Source: Nocardia nova
GTDB taxonomy: Bacteria; Actinomycetota; Actinomycetes; Mycobacteriales; Mycobacteriaceae
Reading direction: 5' to 3'
NCBI RefSeq assembly: GCF_002933465.1
Contig: NZ_PSZE01000028.1
Span: 24,199 to 88,198 of the forward strand
Length of the DNA stretch: 64,000 bases
The notes below the pieces were generated by a model, which was not told the origin of the DNA, did no database searches, and saw only the letters and a program-made list of their open reading frames with translations. Positions within the stretch are counted from its first letter, which is position 1. Each line of letters starts with the position of its first letter. The position numbers and the translations under genes were made by a program. Shown one piece after another: positions 1-8,984 of the stretch.

Positions 1-1121
<1,121 letters not shown>

Positions 1122-1220
1122 TGATGACCTCCGTTGATCCCCCGCCTGGCCGGTCTTCAGCGTAGCCAAGCACGAGCCGTCGGCCCAGAGACGGCGAGCA
1201 CGGATTCCCTCGCGGGCGAA

Positions 1221-1943
1221 TCAGCCCAGGCCGGCCTCGGGAAGTTCGTGTGGCACGGCGTTGAACTTCTCCGGCGAACCACCCGCGCGGACCATGCCCT
1301 CGATGGCGCTCCACACCATCATCGCCAGGTGGTCGAGCATGCGATCGGCCGACATCGAACGGTTGCTGATCCACCAGTCGGTGGCGAGCTGCACGCCGCC
1401 GACGATCACGTACGAATACAGCAGCACACCCTCGGTGTCGACGCCGCGATCGAACGCCTTGGTCCGCACCACCACCGAGACCACGTCGGCGAACAGCTTC
1501 TCGAAATCGGCGAGGCTGGACTTGTCGGTGGTCGAGCCGTTGCCCATGATGAAGCGGTAGACGTCGATATCGGCCTCGACGGTGTGCACATAGGCGGCCA
1601 GGGTGTTGCGGACGAGCTGATATTCGTCGGCGTCGTCGCTGATCGCCTCGTAGATCCGCGGCATCAGCGTGGTCTCGATGAACCGCTCCATGGTGGCGCG
1701 GGTCAGATCGGACTTGTCCGAGAAGTAGCGGTAGAGGACGGTTTTGGATACGCCGATCTCCGCGGCGATCTCGTCCATCCCGATATCGCCGCCGCGTTTG
1801 CGGATGGCGGCGAGGGTGCCGTCGACGAGTTCTTCCCTGCGGTCGATCTTGTGCTGATGCCAGCGCCGTTTGCGACCGTCCACCCGGCCGGGGCGCACCG
1901 CGGGGGTGTCGACGGCAGCGCTCGCGGCACGATGTGTGGTCAT
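1221..1943 (-). CDS. TetR-family transcriptional regulator (Rv0472c-like)
   Basis: A 240-residue protein with a TetR N-terminal helix-turn-helix at about residues 56-80 (MDEIAAEIGVSKTVLYRYF and following) and an all-helical C-terminal ligand domain ending in a tryptophan-containing dimer helix. An arginine/lysine-rich tail of about 30 residues precedes the HTH. The open frame extends upstream, but ATG 1943 is preferred because it has a GAGG ribosome site just before it and the divergent gene begins at 2128. Synteny with the mycobacterial Rv0472c-Rv0473 divergent pair supports the call. The ligand and targets cannot be read from the sequence; the neighbouring ABC1 kinase and DUF445 genes are plausible targets by position. 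Confidence 0.9.
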   Translation of the reverse strand: MTTHRAASAAVDTPAVRPGRVDGRKRRWHQHKIDRREELVDGTLAAIRKRGGDIGMDEIAAEIGVSKTVLYRYFSDKSDLTRATMERFIETTLMPRIYEAISDDADEYQLVRNTLAAYVHTVEADIDVYRFIMGNGSTTDKSSLADFEKLFADVVSVVVRTKAFDRGVDTEGVLLYSYVIVGGVQLATDWWISNRSMSADRMLDHLAMMVWSAIEGMVRAGGSPEKFNAVPHELPEAGLG

Positions 1944-2127
1944 GCTCGAGGGGACTCCTGGATCCGGGGATATGGGCACCACCAGCTTAAGTCCTTCGCC
2001 GAGGTGATGTTCCCGGTTCGCCGGGTGGGCCGGCTCTCGGCCCCGGGGGTGTTCGCCCGCGGCGGGGACGGGCGCGGGGTGAGCGGGCGCACGCCGGCGG
2101 CGCCGATATTCCAGCCAGAATGGGGAT

Positions 2128-3519
2128 ATGGAGCAATCTGCCGGCAGCGCCCCCGTCCTGGCGGAAACGAGCGCGCACCCCGACACCCGGCCGGGAGTGG
2201 GAAATACCACACGGTCCTCGGCCCGGGGCGCGCCCGAACCACCGTCTTCGTTCGCCGACCTGATGGACGAAGGCGGGAAGAAACGCGATCTGCGCAAGAT
2301 GAAGATGGTCGCGACCGGATTCCTGGCGGCGGCCACGGTCGTCTATCTGGTCTGTTGCTGGCTCGGCTCGCGCGATATCGGTGGCAGCTGGGTCGGCTAC
2401 GTGCGCGCCGCTTCGGAGGCCGGCATGGTCGGCGCGCTGGCGGACTGGTTCGCGGTCACCGCGCTGTTCCGGCATCCGTTGGGCCTGCCCATTCCGCACA
2501 CCGCGATCATCCGCAAGAAAAAGGATCAACTGGGCACCAGCCTGGGCGATTTCGTCCGCACCAATTTTCTCTCGCCCGACACCGTGGCGACGAAGGTGAA
2601 TTCGGCGCAGATCTCGTTGCGTCTGGGGACGTGGATGGCCGATTCTCGGCACGCCGCGCGGGTATCGGAGGAGTCGTCGACCATTCTGCGTGCGGTGATC
2701 GGGGCGCTGCGCGACTCCGATGTCGAGCAGGTCATCGACCAGACCATCGTCAAGCGCATCGCCGAACCGCAGTGGGGGCCGCCGATCGGGCGGGTTCTCG
2801 CCGAACTGCTGGCCGAGAACCGGCAGGAGCCGCTGCTGGATCTGCTGGCCGAACGCGCCCACCAGTGGGCGCTGGCGAGTCAGGAGACCCTGGACCGGAT
2901 CGTCATGCGCGATGCCCCGTCCTGGGCGCCGAAATTCGCCAATATCCTGCTTTCGGAGAAGATTTACCGGGAATTGGTGGAATTCACCTGGAAGATTCGC
3001 TCGCAACCCGATCACGAAGTGCGATTGGCGGCGAACCGATTTCTCGAGGATTTCGCTCGCGATCTGCAGTACGACGAGGCGATGATCGCCAAGGCCGAGC
3101 GAGTGAAGGCCGAGATCATGGGGCGCGAGGAAATAACCGGAATGGCGCGGGCGACCTGGCGTGCGGCCAAACGGATGATCCTGGAATCGGCCGACGATCC
3201 GGGCAGCACGTTGCGCCGCAAGATCTCGGAGAATGTGCAGCAGTTGGGGCAACGTCTGGTCGACGAACCCGAACTGACAAAACAAGTGGACGCTTGGGTC
3301 GAACGCGGTGTGAGATATCTCGTCGCCAACTACGGTTCCGAGATCGCGGCCCTGATCAGCGACACGGTTGCCCGCTGGGATGCCGATGAGGCGAGTCGCA
3401 AGATCGAATTGCAGGCGGGGCGCGATCTGCAATTCATCCGGATCAACGGCACGGTGGTCGGATCACTTGCCGGCCTGGCGATTTACGCCGTATCGCATTT
3501 ACTTTTCCCGGGCTTCTGA
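2128..3519 (+). CDS. DUF445 family membrane protein (Rv0473-like)
   Basis: 463 residues. A transmembrane helix lies at about 60-79 after a disordered N-terminus. It is followed by the DUF445 core with the motif EAGMVGALADWFAVTALFRHP and a HTAIIR segment, a long helical middle, and a second hydrophobic helix at the extreme C-terminus (VVGSLAGLAIYAVSHLLF). Both ends would sit in the membrane with a large soluble helical region between them. The family has no settled biochemical role. It is divergent from the TetR gene (185-bp gap), the same arrangement as in mycobacteria. The first 45 residues are low complexity, so a slightly later start is possible. Confidence 0.88.
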   Translation: MEQSAGSAPVLAETSAHPDTRPGVGNTTRSSARGAPEPPSSFADLMDEGGKKRDLRKMKMVATGFLAAATVVYLVCCWLGSRDIGGSWVGYVRAASEAGMVGALADWFAVTALFRHPLGLPIPHTAIIRKKKDQLGTSLGDFVRTNFLSPDTVATKVNSAQISLRLGTWMADSRHAARVSEESSTILRAVIGALRDSDVEQVIDQTIVKRIAEPQWGPPIGRVLAELLAENRQEPLLDLLAERAHQWALASQETLDRIVMRDAPSWAPKFANILLSEKIYRELVEFTWKIRSQPDHEVRLAANRFLEDFARDLQYDEAMIAKAERVKAEIMGREEITGMARATWRAAKRMILESADDPGSTLRRKISENVQQLGQRLVDEPELTKQVDAWVERGVRYLVANYGSEIAALISDTVARWDADEASRKIELQAGRDLQFIRINGTVVGSLAGLAIYAVSHLLFPGF

Positions 3520-3547
3520 CAGTCGCTGCCCGAAGTTTGCTGAAATA

Positions 3548-3580
3548 GTGCTAACAAGGGTGCTTGCAAGAGTTAGCACC
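3548..3580. promoter_or_regulatory. Candidate operator in front of the XRE-hbhA pair
   Basis: Two adjacent 12-bp direct repeats begin at 3548 and 3560 (GTGCT-N2-CAAG in each). The same segment holds the inverted repeat GTGCTAAC (3548-3555) / GTTAGCAC (3572-3579). An extended -10-like TAGAAT follows at 3586-3591. The dense symmetry just upstream of an XRE gene suggests an autoregulatory site. The half-site GGTGCTTGC (3559-3567) recurs, on the opposite strand, upstream of the hydrolase at 5418, with one mismatch at 6701. Confidence 0.5.
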
Positions 3581-3625
3581 ATCATTTAGAATCGACCGTA
3601 CAACCGCCGGAAGGTGAGCAGTGTG

Positions 3626-4237
3626 ATGGCACAGGAACCAGAGGTTTCTGATCGGAACGCGGGGGGAACCGCAGAGACGTCTGCGGTTCCCGGAGACCGG
3701 GTGGGTCGTGTAGCCAACGCGGCGCACGACATCGGAGGCTTCATCCGGGCGCAGCGGGAGGCCGCTCAGGTCTCGTTGCGTCAGCTCGCGCAGCTGGCGG
3801 GGGTGAGCAACCCGTACCTGAGTCAGATCGAGCGCGGATTGCGCAACCCGTCCGCCGAGGTACTCACGCAGATCGCCAAGGGTCTGCGTGTGTCTTCGGA
3901 GGTCTTGTACGTCCGGGCCGGCTATCTCGAACAGAGGGAGCACAGCCCGGTACGGGACGCACTACTGGCCGATACCGACATCACGGAGCGCCAGAAGCAG
4001 GTGCTCCTGGATATCTACGAATCGTTCCGCCGGGAAAACGGCGGGAACGAGGGGAACGTCTCGGAATCCGTTCAGGGGGAATCCGAGGGGGGCGTTCCCG
4101 GGGGGAGCGGGGGCGGTGTGCCCGAGAGCCCGAGGGGCGGTGCACCCGAAAGCCCAAGGGACAACGAGGTTCCGCACCATGCCACCGATGGCAGTACTAC
4201 CGAAATCTCGCCACGCCAGGAGAACGAACAACCATGA
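3626..4237 (+). CDS. XRE-family DNA-binding regulator (Rv0474-like)
   Basis: 203 residues. A canonical Cro/C1 helix-turn-helix occupies about residues 37-95, with LRQLAQLAGVSNPYLSQIE as the two DNA-contact helices. After it comes a segment ending near 140 and a glycine/glutamate/proline-rich low-complexity tail. ATG 3626 is chosen because GGAAGG lies 11 nt upstream; GTG codons at 3614 and 3623 are in frame and possible. Its stop overlaps the hbhA start (ATGA), so the two are translationally coupled. The pairing with hbhA is the same in M. tuberculosis. The repeats immediately upstream probably form its own operator (inference). Confidence 0.9.
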   Translation: MAQEPEVSDRNAGGTAETSAVPGDRVGRVANAAHDIGGFIRAQREAAQVSLRQLAQLAGVSNPYLSQIERGLRNPSAEVLTQIAKGLRVSSEVLYVRAGYLEQREHSPVRDALLADTDITERQKQVLLDIYESFRRENGGNEGNVSESVQGESEGGVPGGSGGGVPESPRGGAPESPRDNEVPHHATDGSTTEISPRQENEQP

Positions 4238-4920
4238 CCCAGCCCAATGTCACTGTAACCAAGCCGATCTACGCGACCGTCGGAGCCGGTGACGCGCTCT
4301 ACGCGGCGGTCAACGACATCGTCGACCGCGTCCGCGACCGCGCCGCCACCGTCGATGTGAACTCCCGCGTCGAGGAGGCTCGCGAGCGCCTGTCGAATCT
4401 GCCGGCCGATGTGCAGGACCAGATCGAGACGCTGCGCGGCCGCCTGACCGGACTGCCCTCCGAACTGCCGGACGACCTCGCCGAACTGCGCGAGAAGTTC
4501 ACCCCGGAGGAGCTGCGCAAGCTGGTCGACCAGTACTACCGCCAGCTGGTGGATCTGTACTCGGATCTGGCCGTGCGCGGTGAGGAGACCGTCGACCGAC
4601 TGCGTTCCAATCCCGGCTTCGACGAGCGTTTCGACAAGGTCGAGAACATCTACACCGATGTCGTCACCCGGGCCGAGGATGTTCTGAACAAGGTGTCCGA
4701 TCAGGCCCGCGGGTTTCTGGGCAAAGCGGCCGAGCAGGCCGACGAGGCCGCCGCGGTCGTCGACGCCGAGGTCGTCGCGGTGACCACCGAGGCTGCCGCC
4801 GAGGAGCCCGCCTCGGCCAAGAAGGCCCCGGCGAAGAAGGCCCCCGCCAAGAAGGCGCCGGCCAAGACCACCACCACCACCACCGCCGCCGCGAAGAAGA
4901 CCACTCCGGCCAAGAAGTAA
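4234..4920 (+). CDS. hbhA: Heparin-binding hemagglutinin-like surface adhesin
   Basis: 228 residues with the characteristic HbhA architecture: a short N-terminus, a long helical coiled-coil region (about 20-165, many heptad-like Leu/Val and charged residues), an Ala/Val-rich linker, and a C-terminal tail from about 190 made of repeated KKAPAK units ending in Lys-Lys. In mycobacteria this tail binds heparan sulfate and the protein mediates adherence and aggregation; it also associates with lipid inclusions. The tail here is typical in charge but contains a Thr run (TTTTTT). No signal peptide is visible, as in mycobacterial HbhA. It is coupled to the upstream XRE gene and followed by a strong terminator. 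Confidence 0.9.
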   Translation: MTQPNVTVTKPIYATVGAGDALYAAVNDIVDRVRDRAATVDVNSRVEEARERLSNLPADVQDQIETLRGRLTGLPSELPDDLAELREKFTPEELRKLVDQYYRQLVDLYSDLAVRGEETVDRLRSNPGFDERFDKVENIYTDVVTRAEDVLNKVSDQARGFLGKAAEQADEAAAVVDAEVVAVTTEAAAEEPASAKKAPAKKAPAKKAPAKTTTTTTAAAKKTTPAKK

Positions 4921-4991
4921 TTCGGCCGCAGAAAAGACCGGCCGAGGGGTAATCCGGAACCGTCACACGGATCCGGGTCGTACCGGATCCC

Positions 4992-5029
4992 GCAACGCCC
5001 GCATGCGCACTGCCGCATGCGGGCGTTGC
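4992..5029 (+). terminator. Intrinsic terminator after hbhA
   Basis: A perfect 16-bp stem (arms 4992-5007 and 5014-5029) with a 6-nt loop, followed by TTCTAT. It lies about 70 bp after the hbhA stop. Confidence 0.75.
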
Positions 5030-5032
5030 TTC

Positions 5033-5038
5033 TATCAT
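5033..5038 (+). promoter_or_regulatory. -10 element predicting a leaderless DUF2516 transcript
   Basis: TATCAT ends 7 nt before GTG 5046, the spacing expected when transcription starts at the start codon. It argues for GTG 5046 over ATG 5037, because ATG 5037 lies inside the -10 hexamer. Confidence 0.5.
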
Positions 5039-5045
5039 GGGTGTT

Positions 5046-5333
5046 GTGTACCAGCTGACTAGTGCAATCCTATGGCTGCTCTGGCTCGCCGCGATGGCCG
5101 CGACCATCTTCGCGCTGGTGCATGCGATCCGGCAGCGTGCCGACGCGTTCACGGCCGTGGACAAGCTCACCAAACCCATCTGGGTCTCGATTCTGGCGGT
5201 CGCCCTCGGCTTCCTGCTGCTCGCCCGCACGCCGGTGGGGTTGCTGGGGATCGCCGCGGTGATCGCAACGGGTATCTATCTGGCCGATGTCCGGCCGAAG
5301 GTCGACGAAATTCAGCGCGGTCCACGCTGGTGA
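5046..5333 (+). CDS. DUF2516 family small membrane protein (Rv0476-like)
   Basis: 95 residues from GTG 5046 (98 from ATG 5037). Three hydrophobic helices are visible: about 5-26, 43-58 and 60-78 (residues counted from GTG), and the C-terminus ends with charged ADVRPKVDEIQRGPRW, typical of DUF2516. The first helix is followed by a short cytoplasmic loop with VHAIRQRADAF. The position right after hbhA matches Rv0476. The function is unknown. The GTG start is favoured by the leaderless -10 spacing. Confidence 0.8.
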   Translation: MYQLTSAILWLLWLAAMAATIFALVHAIRQRADAFTAVDKLTKPIWVSILAVALGFLLLARTPVGLLGIAAVIATGIYLADVRPKVDEIQRGPRW

Positions 5334-5348
5334 ACCCGCCGAACCCGC

Positions 5349-5364
5349 GCTTGCACTAGCAAGC
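5349..5364. promoter_or_regulatory. GCTTGC-N4-GCAAGC palindrome upstream of hydrolase 1
   Basis: A perfect 6-bp inverted repeat with a 4-bp spacer, 54 bp before the ATG at 5418. An identical arrangement sits in front of the paralogue at 6701, so it is probably an operator for a shared regulator. Confidence 0.55.
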
Positions 5365-5378
5365 ACCCACTCCTTCGG

Positions 5379-5399
5379 GTTACTGTATCGATCAGTAAC
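5379..5399. promoter_or_regulatory. Second inverted repeat GTTACTG-N7-CAGTAAC
   Basis: A perfect 7-bp inverted repeat (arms 5379-5385 and 5393-5399) with an ATCGAT-containing spacer, ending 18 bp before the start codon. Its length and symmetry resemble TetR-family operators. It is absent in front of the paralogue at 6701. Confidence 0.5.
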
Positions 5400-5417
5400 A
5401 CACAAAGGAGTGTTCTC

Positions 5418-6446
5418 ATGCAGGCAACGTTGCCCAGCACGGTGGCGGGGATCGTGGATCGTCTCCGCGGACTGCCCGCCGCCCATCGCGCCGCACTGCG
5501 CACGCGGTCCTACGACCTGCCCGCACTGAATTCCCCCGCGGTGCCGTGTGAGGTGACCACGGTGACCGCCTCCGACGGCGCCCGGCTGCGCGTGCACAGC
5601 TACGGCCCCGCCGACGGCGAGGCGATCGTGCTGGCTCACGGCTGGACCTGCTGCCTCGAATACTGGAATCCCCAGATCAACGCCTTCGCCGGCGAATACC
5701 GTGTGATCGCCTACGACCAGCGCGGTCACGGCGCGAGCGAATCCGGCACCGCACCGCTGTCCACCGATCTGCTGGCCGACGATCTCGCGGCCATCCTGGA
5801 TGCCACCCTGCGTCCCGGTCAGCGCGCGGTCCTGGTGGGGCACAGTCTCGGCGGAATGACCATCCAGGCCTGGGCCGGCCGGTATCCGCGGCAGGTCGCC
5901 CAGCGGGCCGATGCGGTGGTGCTGGCCAATACCGCCTCGGGTGACCTGATCGCCGAGACCACCGTGGTGCCGCGATTCAATCGCGGTCCGCTCGCACTGC
6001 CGTTTCCGATCGGTCGCCTCGGACTCGGGCTGCCGGTGGTGTTCCCGCCGATCCGGCCGGTGACGTGGATCTTCCGCCGCCAGATCATGACTCTGGCCTC
6101 CACCGGTGAGGTGGTCGACTTCGCCCTGGCGATCGTGCGCTCCTGCCCGGCGGTGGTGCGTTCGCGCTTCGGTTTCCTGCTGGCCGAACTGGCCCTGCAG
6201 AGCTGCACCCGCTGCGTGACCGTGCCGACCACGGTGATCTCCGGCTCCGCGGACGATATGACGCCGCCGGTGCACTCCGAGCGCCTGGCCGAGGAACTGC
6301 GCTCGGCCGGCGCGTTCCGCAAGTTGGTCGAACTGCCGACCGGCCACCTCGGCAACGTCGAAGCATACGAGGCGTTCAATGATGAACTCGCCGAGGTTAT
6401 GGCCGAGACATATGCCTCGCGGCGCGTGCGCGAGGCGTCCGCCTAG
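5418..6446 (+). CDS. Alpha/beta-fold hydrolase, copy 1
   Basis: 342 residues, cytoplasmic, no signal peptide. Oxyanion-region HGWTCCLEYW (74-83) and nucleophile elbow GHSLGG with Ser143 are present. A plausible acid (SADDMTPP) and a C-terminal His (PTGHLGN) complete a triad. A double cysteine followed by LEYWNPQIN is an unusual signature shared with copy 2. The start at 5418 has AAAGGAG with 7-nt spacing. Two inverted repeats lie upstream. The mycobacterial locus has a secreted protein (Rv0477) near this position, so this pair is lineage-specific. Substrate unknown; an ester or lactone is likely from the fold. Confidence 0.85.
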   Translation: MQATLPSTVAGIVDRLRGLPAAHRAALRTRSYDLPALNSPAVPCEVTTVTASDGARLRVHSYGPADGEAIVLAHGWTCCLEYWNPQINAFAGEYRVIAYDQRGHGASESGTAPLSTDLLADDLAAILDATLRPGQRAVLVGHSLGGMTIQAWAGRYPRQVAQRADAVVLANTASGDLIAETTVVPRFNRGPLALPFPIGRLGLGLPVVFPPIRPVTWIFRRQIMTLASTGEVVDFALAIVRSCPAVVRSRFGFLLAELALQSCTRCVTVPTTVISGSADDMTPPVHSERLAEELRSAGAFRKLVELPTGHLGNVEAYEAFNDELAEVMAETYASRRVREASA

Positions 6447-6638
6447 CCGGTTCGGCAATTGCCTGGCGATTCCGCGTAGCACTTCCGTGGCGCCGGACGA
6501 TAGAAGTGGGTAGTGGGATGTTGCGCCGGCGGATGTGAATGCCGTTGGGCGGAATGGGTATTCGGTCGATCTGGGGGTGTGAGCAGCGCTGATGTGCGGC
6601 TTCGCCGGACAAAGGTGCGAAACCGGAAAATCTTCGCT

Positions 6639-6654
6639 GCTTGCGCTAGCAAGC
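6639..6654. promoter_or_regulatory. GCTTGC-N4-GCAAGC palindrome upstream of hydrolase 2
   Basis: Same 16-bp arrangement as at 5349 (spacer GCTA instead of ACTA), 46 bp before ATG 6701. A further GCAAGC lies at 6661-6666. Confidence 0.55.
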
Positions 6655-6700
6655 GCCGTTGCAAGCGCGGTAACGTGCGGTAGGACACAAAGGAGTGCTC

Positions 6701-7717
6701 ATGCTGGTGAACCTGCCTGAGAACGTTGCCGACCTTCGGACCGGCATCGGCGCGCTGACCGGCGGATATCGCGCGAGAATGCGTTCGCGGACCTACCGCA
6801 CGGCCGAGTTGAACTGCGCGCCGGACGCCGAGGTCGTCTCGGTCACGACCACCGACGGCGCCCGGCTTCGGGTACACGCCTATGGCCCGGCCGACGGCGA
6901 TGTGATCGTCTTCGTGCACGGCTGGTCCTGCTGCCTCGAATACTGGAACCCGCAGATCAACTCCTTCGCCCGCGACCATCGCGTGATCGCGTTCGACCAG
7001 CGCGGTCACGGCGCCAGTACCCTCGGGACGGGCCGGTTCGACGCCGAACAGCTGGCCGACGATCTGTGCGCCGTACTGGATGCGGTTGTGCCGGCGGGAC
7101 GTAAGGCCGTCCTGGTGGGACACAGCATGGGCGGCATCACGATTCAGGCCTGGGCCAAATTCCATCCGGAGCAGGTGGCGCAGCGCGCGGGCGCGGCCCT
7201 GCTGCTGACCACGACGGCAGGCGATATCGCCGCCGAAACGCGGGTTCTGCCGATCTTCAACGACATCGTCCCGGCCCCCGACTGGCTCGGACGTGCCTTG
7301 TTCGGTCAGCCCGTGCCGTTCCCGGCCGGCGCCGCGGTGCGCGGAATCTTCAAGGCACGCATCATGAATCGGTACGCTACGGGGGATCAGGTGGACTTCG
7401 GGCTCTCGATCGTGCGCTCCTGCCGTCCGCTGGTGCGGGCGAAATACGCTCTGGCGCTCATCGAACTCGAAATCCACGGCGCCGCAGCGAATCTGTGCAT
7501 CCCGACCAGTGTCGTGGCCGGGGCCTACGACAATCTGCTGCCGGAGAGCATGTCGCGCAAGATCGCCGACGAGCTCGCCGCGGCGGGCAATCTGGATCGT
7601 TATTCGGTCTTCGCCACCGGACATCTGGCGAATATCGAGGCGAGTGCGGAGTTCAACGCCGAACTGCGCAGATTGATCGAGGTCACTCACTTCGGCCGCC
7701 GTGCGGTGGCGGGCTGA
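6701..7717 (+). CDS. Alpha/beta-fold hydrolase, copy 2
   Basis: 338 residues and clearly a duplicate of the preceding gene: HGWSCCLEYWNPQIN (73-87), FDQRGHGAS (98-106) and elbow GHSMGG with Ser142 match at the same positions. An in-frame GTG at 6695 overlaps the AAAGGAG ribosome site, so ATG 6701 is chosen, giving the same leader layout as copy 1. The two copies diverge most in the cap region after about residue 165, suggesting different substrates. Each has its own promoter region with the same palindrome, so they are probably co-regulated but not co-transcribed. Confidence 0.85.
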   Translation: MLVNLPENVADLRTGIGALTGGYRARMRSRTYRTAELNCAPDAEVVSVTTTDGARLRVHAYGPADGDVIVFVHGWSCCLEYWNPQINSFARDHRVIAFDQRGHGASTLGTGRFDAEQLADDLCAVLDAVVPAGRKAVLVGHSMGGITIQAWAKFHPEQVAQRAGAALLLTTTAGDIAAETRVLPIFNDIVPAPDWLGRALFGQPVPFPAGAAVRGIFKARIMNRYATGDQVDFGLSIVRSCRPLVRAKYALALIELEIHGAAANLCIPTSVVAGAYDNLLPESMSRKIADELAAAGNLDRYSVFATGHLANIEASAEFNAELRRLIEVTHFGRRAVAG

Positions 7718-7916
7718 GCGCCCCGCGACTGCCCGCCGGGGCTGGACGTACTCGCGGCGCGGGTGCATCCTGGTGACCCACGTTCGGATCGGGAAGTCGC
7801 CACAAGACCTGTCGTAGCGGAGCGGCTCCGCGCGGCGAGGACGGCAACACGATGCGCAATCGTGTTGTCCGCCAAGGCCGGTCAAGGGCGCCCGGTCTTG
7901 GCCCGCCGCGTCGCTG

Positions 7917-7961
7917 CGAGAAGACCGGTTACGAGAAAACCGGCTACGAGAAAACCACGGT
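7917..7961. repeat. 15-bp tandem repeat across the purU stop codon
   Basis: Three imperfect 15-bp units (7917-7931, 7932-7946, 7947-7961). On the minus strand each reads as a copy of the last codons of purU (VFS, then a stop or CAG). Confidence 0.7.
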
Positions 7962-8831
7962 GCGCCGCCCGTGCACCAGCACCCGCCCCTCCAGGTGCCA
8001 GCGCAGTCCGCGCGCGAGCACCACGCGTTCGATGTCGCGGCCCTGCCGGACCATGTCGCGCACGGTGTCGGCATGGTCGATGCGGCTGACGTCCTGTTCG
8101 ATGATCGGCCCCGCATCCAGGTCGGCGGTGACGTAATGGCAGGTGGCGCCGATCAACTTCACGCCGCGGGCGAAGGCCTGGTGATACGGCCGCGCCCCCA
8201 CGAACGATGGCAGGAAGCTGTGGTGGATGTTCAGCGCGCGTCCGGCCCAGTGCTCGCACAATTCGGCCGGCAGCACCTGCATGAACCGCGCTAGCACCAC
8301 CGCGTGCGGATCGTGGGCGTCGGTGAGCTCGCGCACCCGCTCGAAGGCCGGACCGCGTTCGGCCGGATCGGCGGGGAAGGGCACGTGGTGGAACGGGATT
8401 CCGTGCGCGCGGGTCATCTCGCCCAGGTCCGGGTGGTTGCCGATCACCGCTTCGATGGTGGCGGGCAACTCGCCACTGGCGGCCCGGCCGAGCAGATCGT
8501 GCAAGCAGTGCCCGTCGCGGCTGACCAGAAGGACGGCGCGGCGGCGACGCCCGGAATCCAGCAGCTGCCAGTCGGTCTGCGGCCCCAGTTCGGCGGCCAT
8601 CATGGTGAAGCGCTCGCGCAACTCGTCGATGCCGAACGGCACGGTCGCCGCCGCGATGGCCTGGCGGGTGAAGAACCAGCCGGTATCGGGATCGGAGTGA
8701 TAACCGGCCTCCACGATCGACCCGCCGAACTCGGCGATGAACGAGGTGATGCGAGCGATGATGCCCGGTCGGTCGGGGCAGCCCAGGCTCAGGACGAAAC
8801 GCCGATCATCGGCTGACACGGTGCCACTCAT
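7944..8831 (-). CDS. purU: Formyltetrahydrofolate deformylase
   Basis: 295 residues from ATG 8831. PurU hydrolyses 10-formyl-THF to formate and THF, feeding formate to purine synthesis and balancing the one-carbon pool. An N-terminal ACT domain (about 8-85, beginning RRFVLSLGCPDRPGIIARI) is followed by a formyltransferase domain with catalytic N-x-H in LNIHHSFLPSFVGARPYHQA and the Asp of LDAGPIIEQD. ATG 8837 is also in frame, but GAGG stands 9 nt before 8831 and only 3 nt before 8837. The length is normal for the family. The 3' end carries a small tandem repeat. Confidence 0.93.
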   Translation of the reverse strand: MSGTVSADDRRFVLSLGCPDRPGIIARITSFIAEFGGSIVEAGYHSDPDTGWFFTRQAIAAATVPFGIDELRERFTMMAAELGPQTDWQLLDSGRRRRAVLLVSRDGHCLHDLLGRAASGELPATIEAVIGNHPDLGEMTRAHGIPFHHVPFPADPAERGPAFERVRELTDAHDPHAVVLARFMQVLPAELCEHWAGRALNIHHSFLPSFVGARPYHQAFARGVKLIGATCHYVTADLDAGPIIEQDVSRIDHADTVRDMVRQGRDIERVVLARGLRWHLEGRVLVHGRRTVVFS

Positions 8832-8984
8832 GGGCATGATCCTCGCAGGTCGTACGCGGTTCGATCACGCCGCCCGGGCGGCGAGCCGCAAAGCCGGTCC
8901 GGGGTAGGCGAATTCGCCGGACGCATCGGATCGCGAGCGCTCGGCCGCCGGGAACGCTCGCGCGCTGTGCCAGACTTGGTCCTC

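Noticed and set aside
1134..3389. A 751-codon plus-strand open frame.
   Set aside because: It overlaps the TetR gene antisense and the DUF445 gene in another frame, and it has no domain logic.
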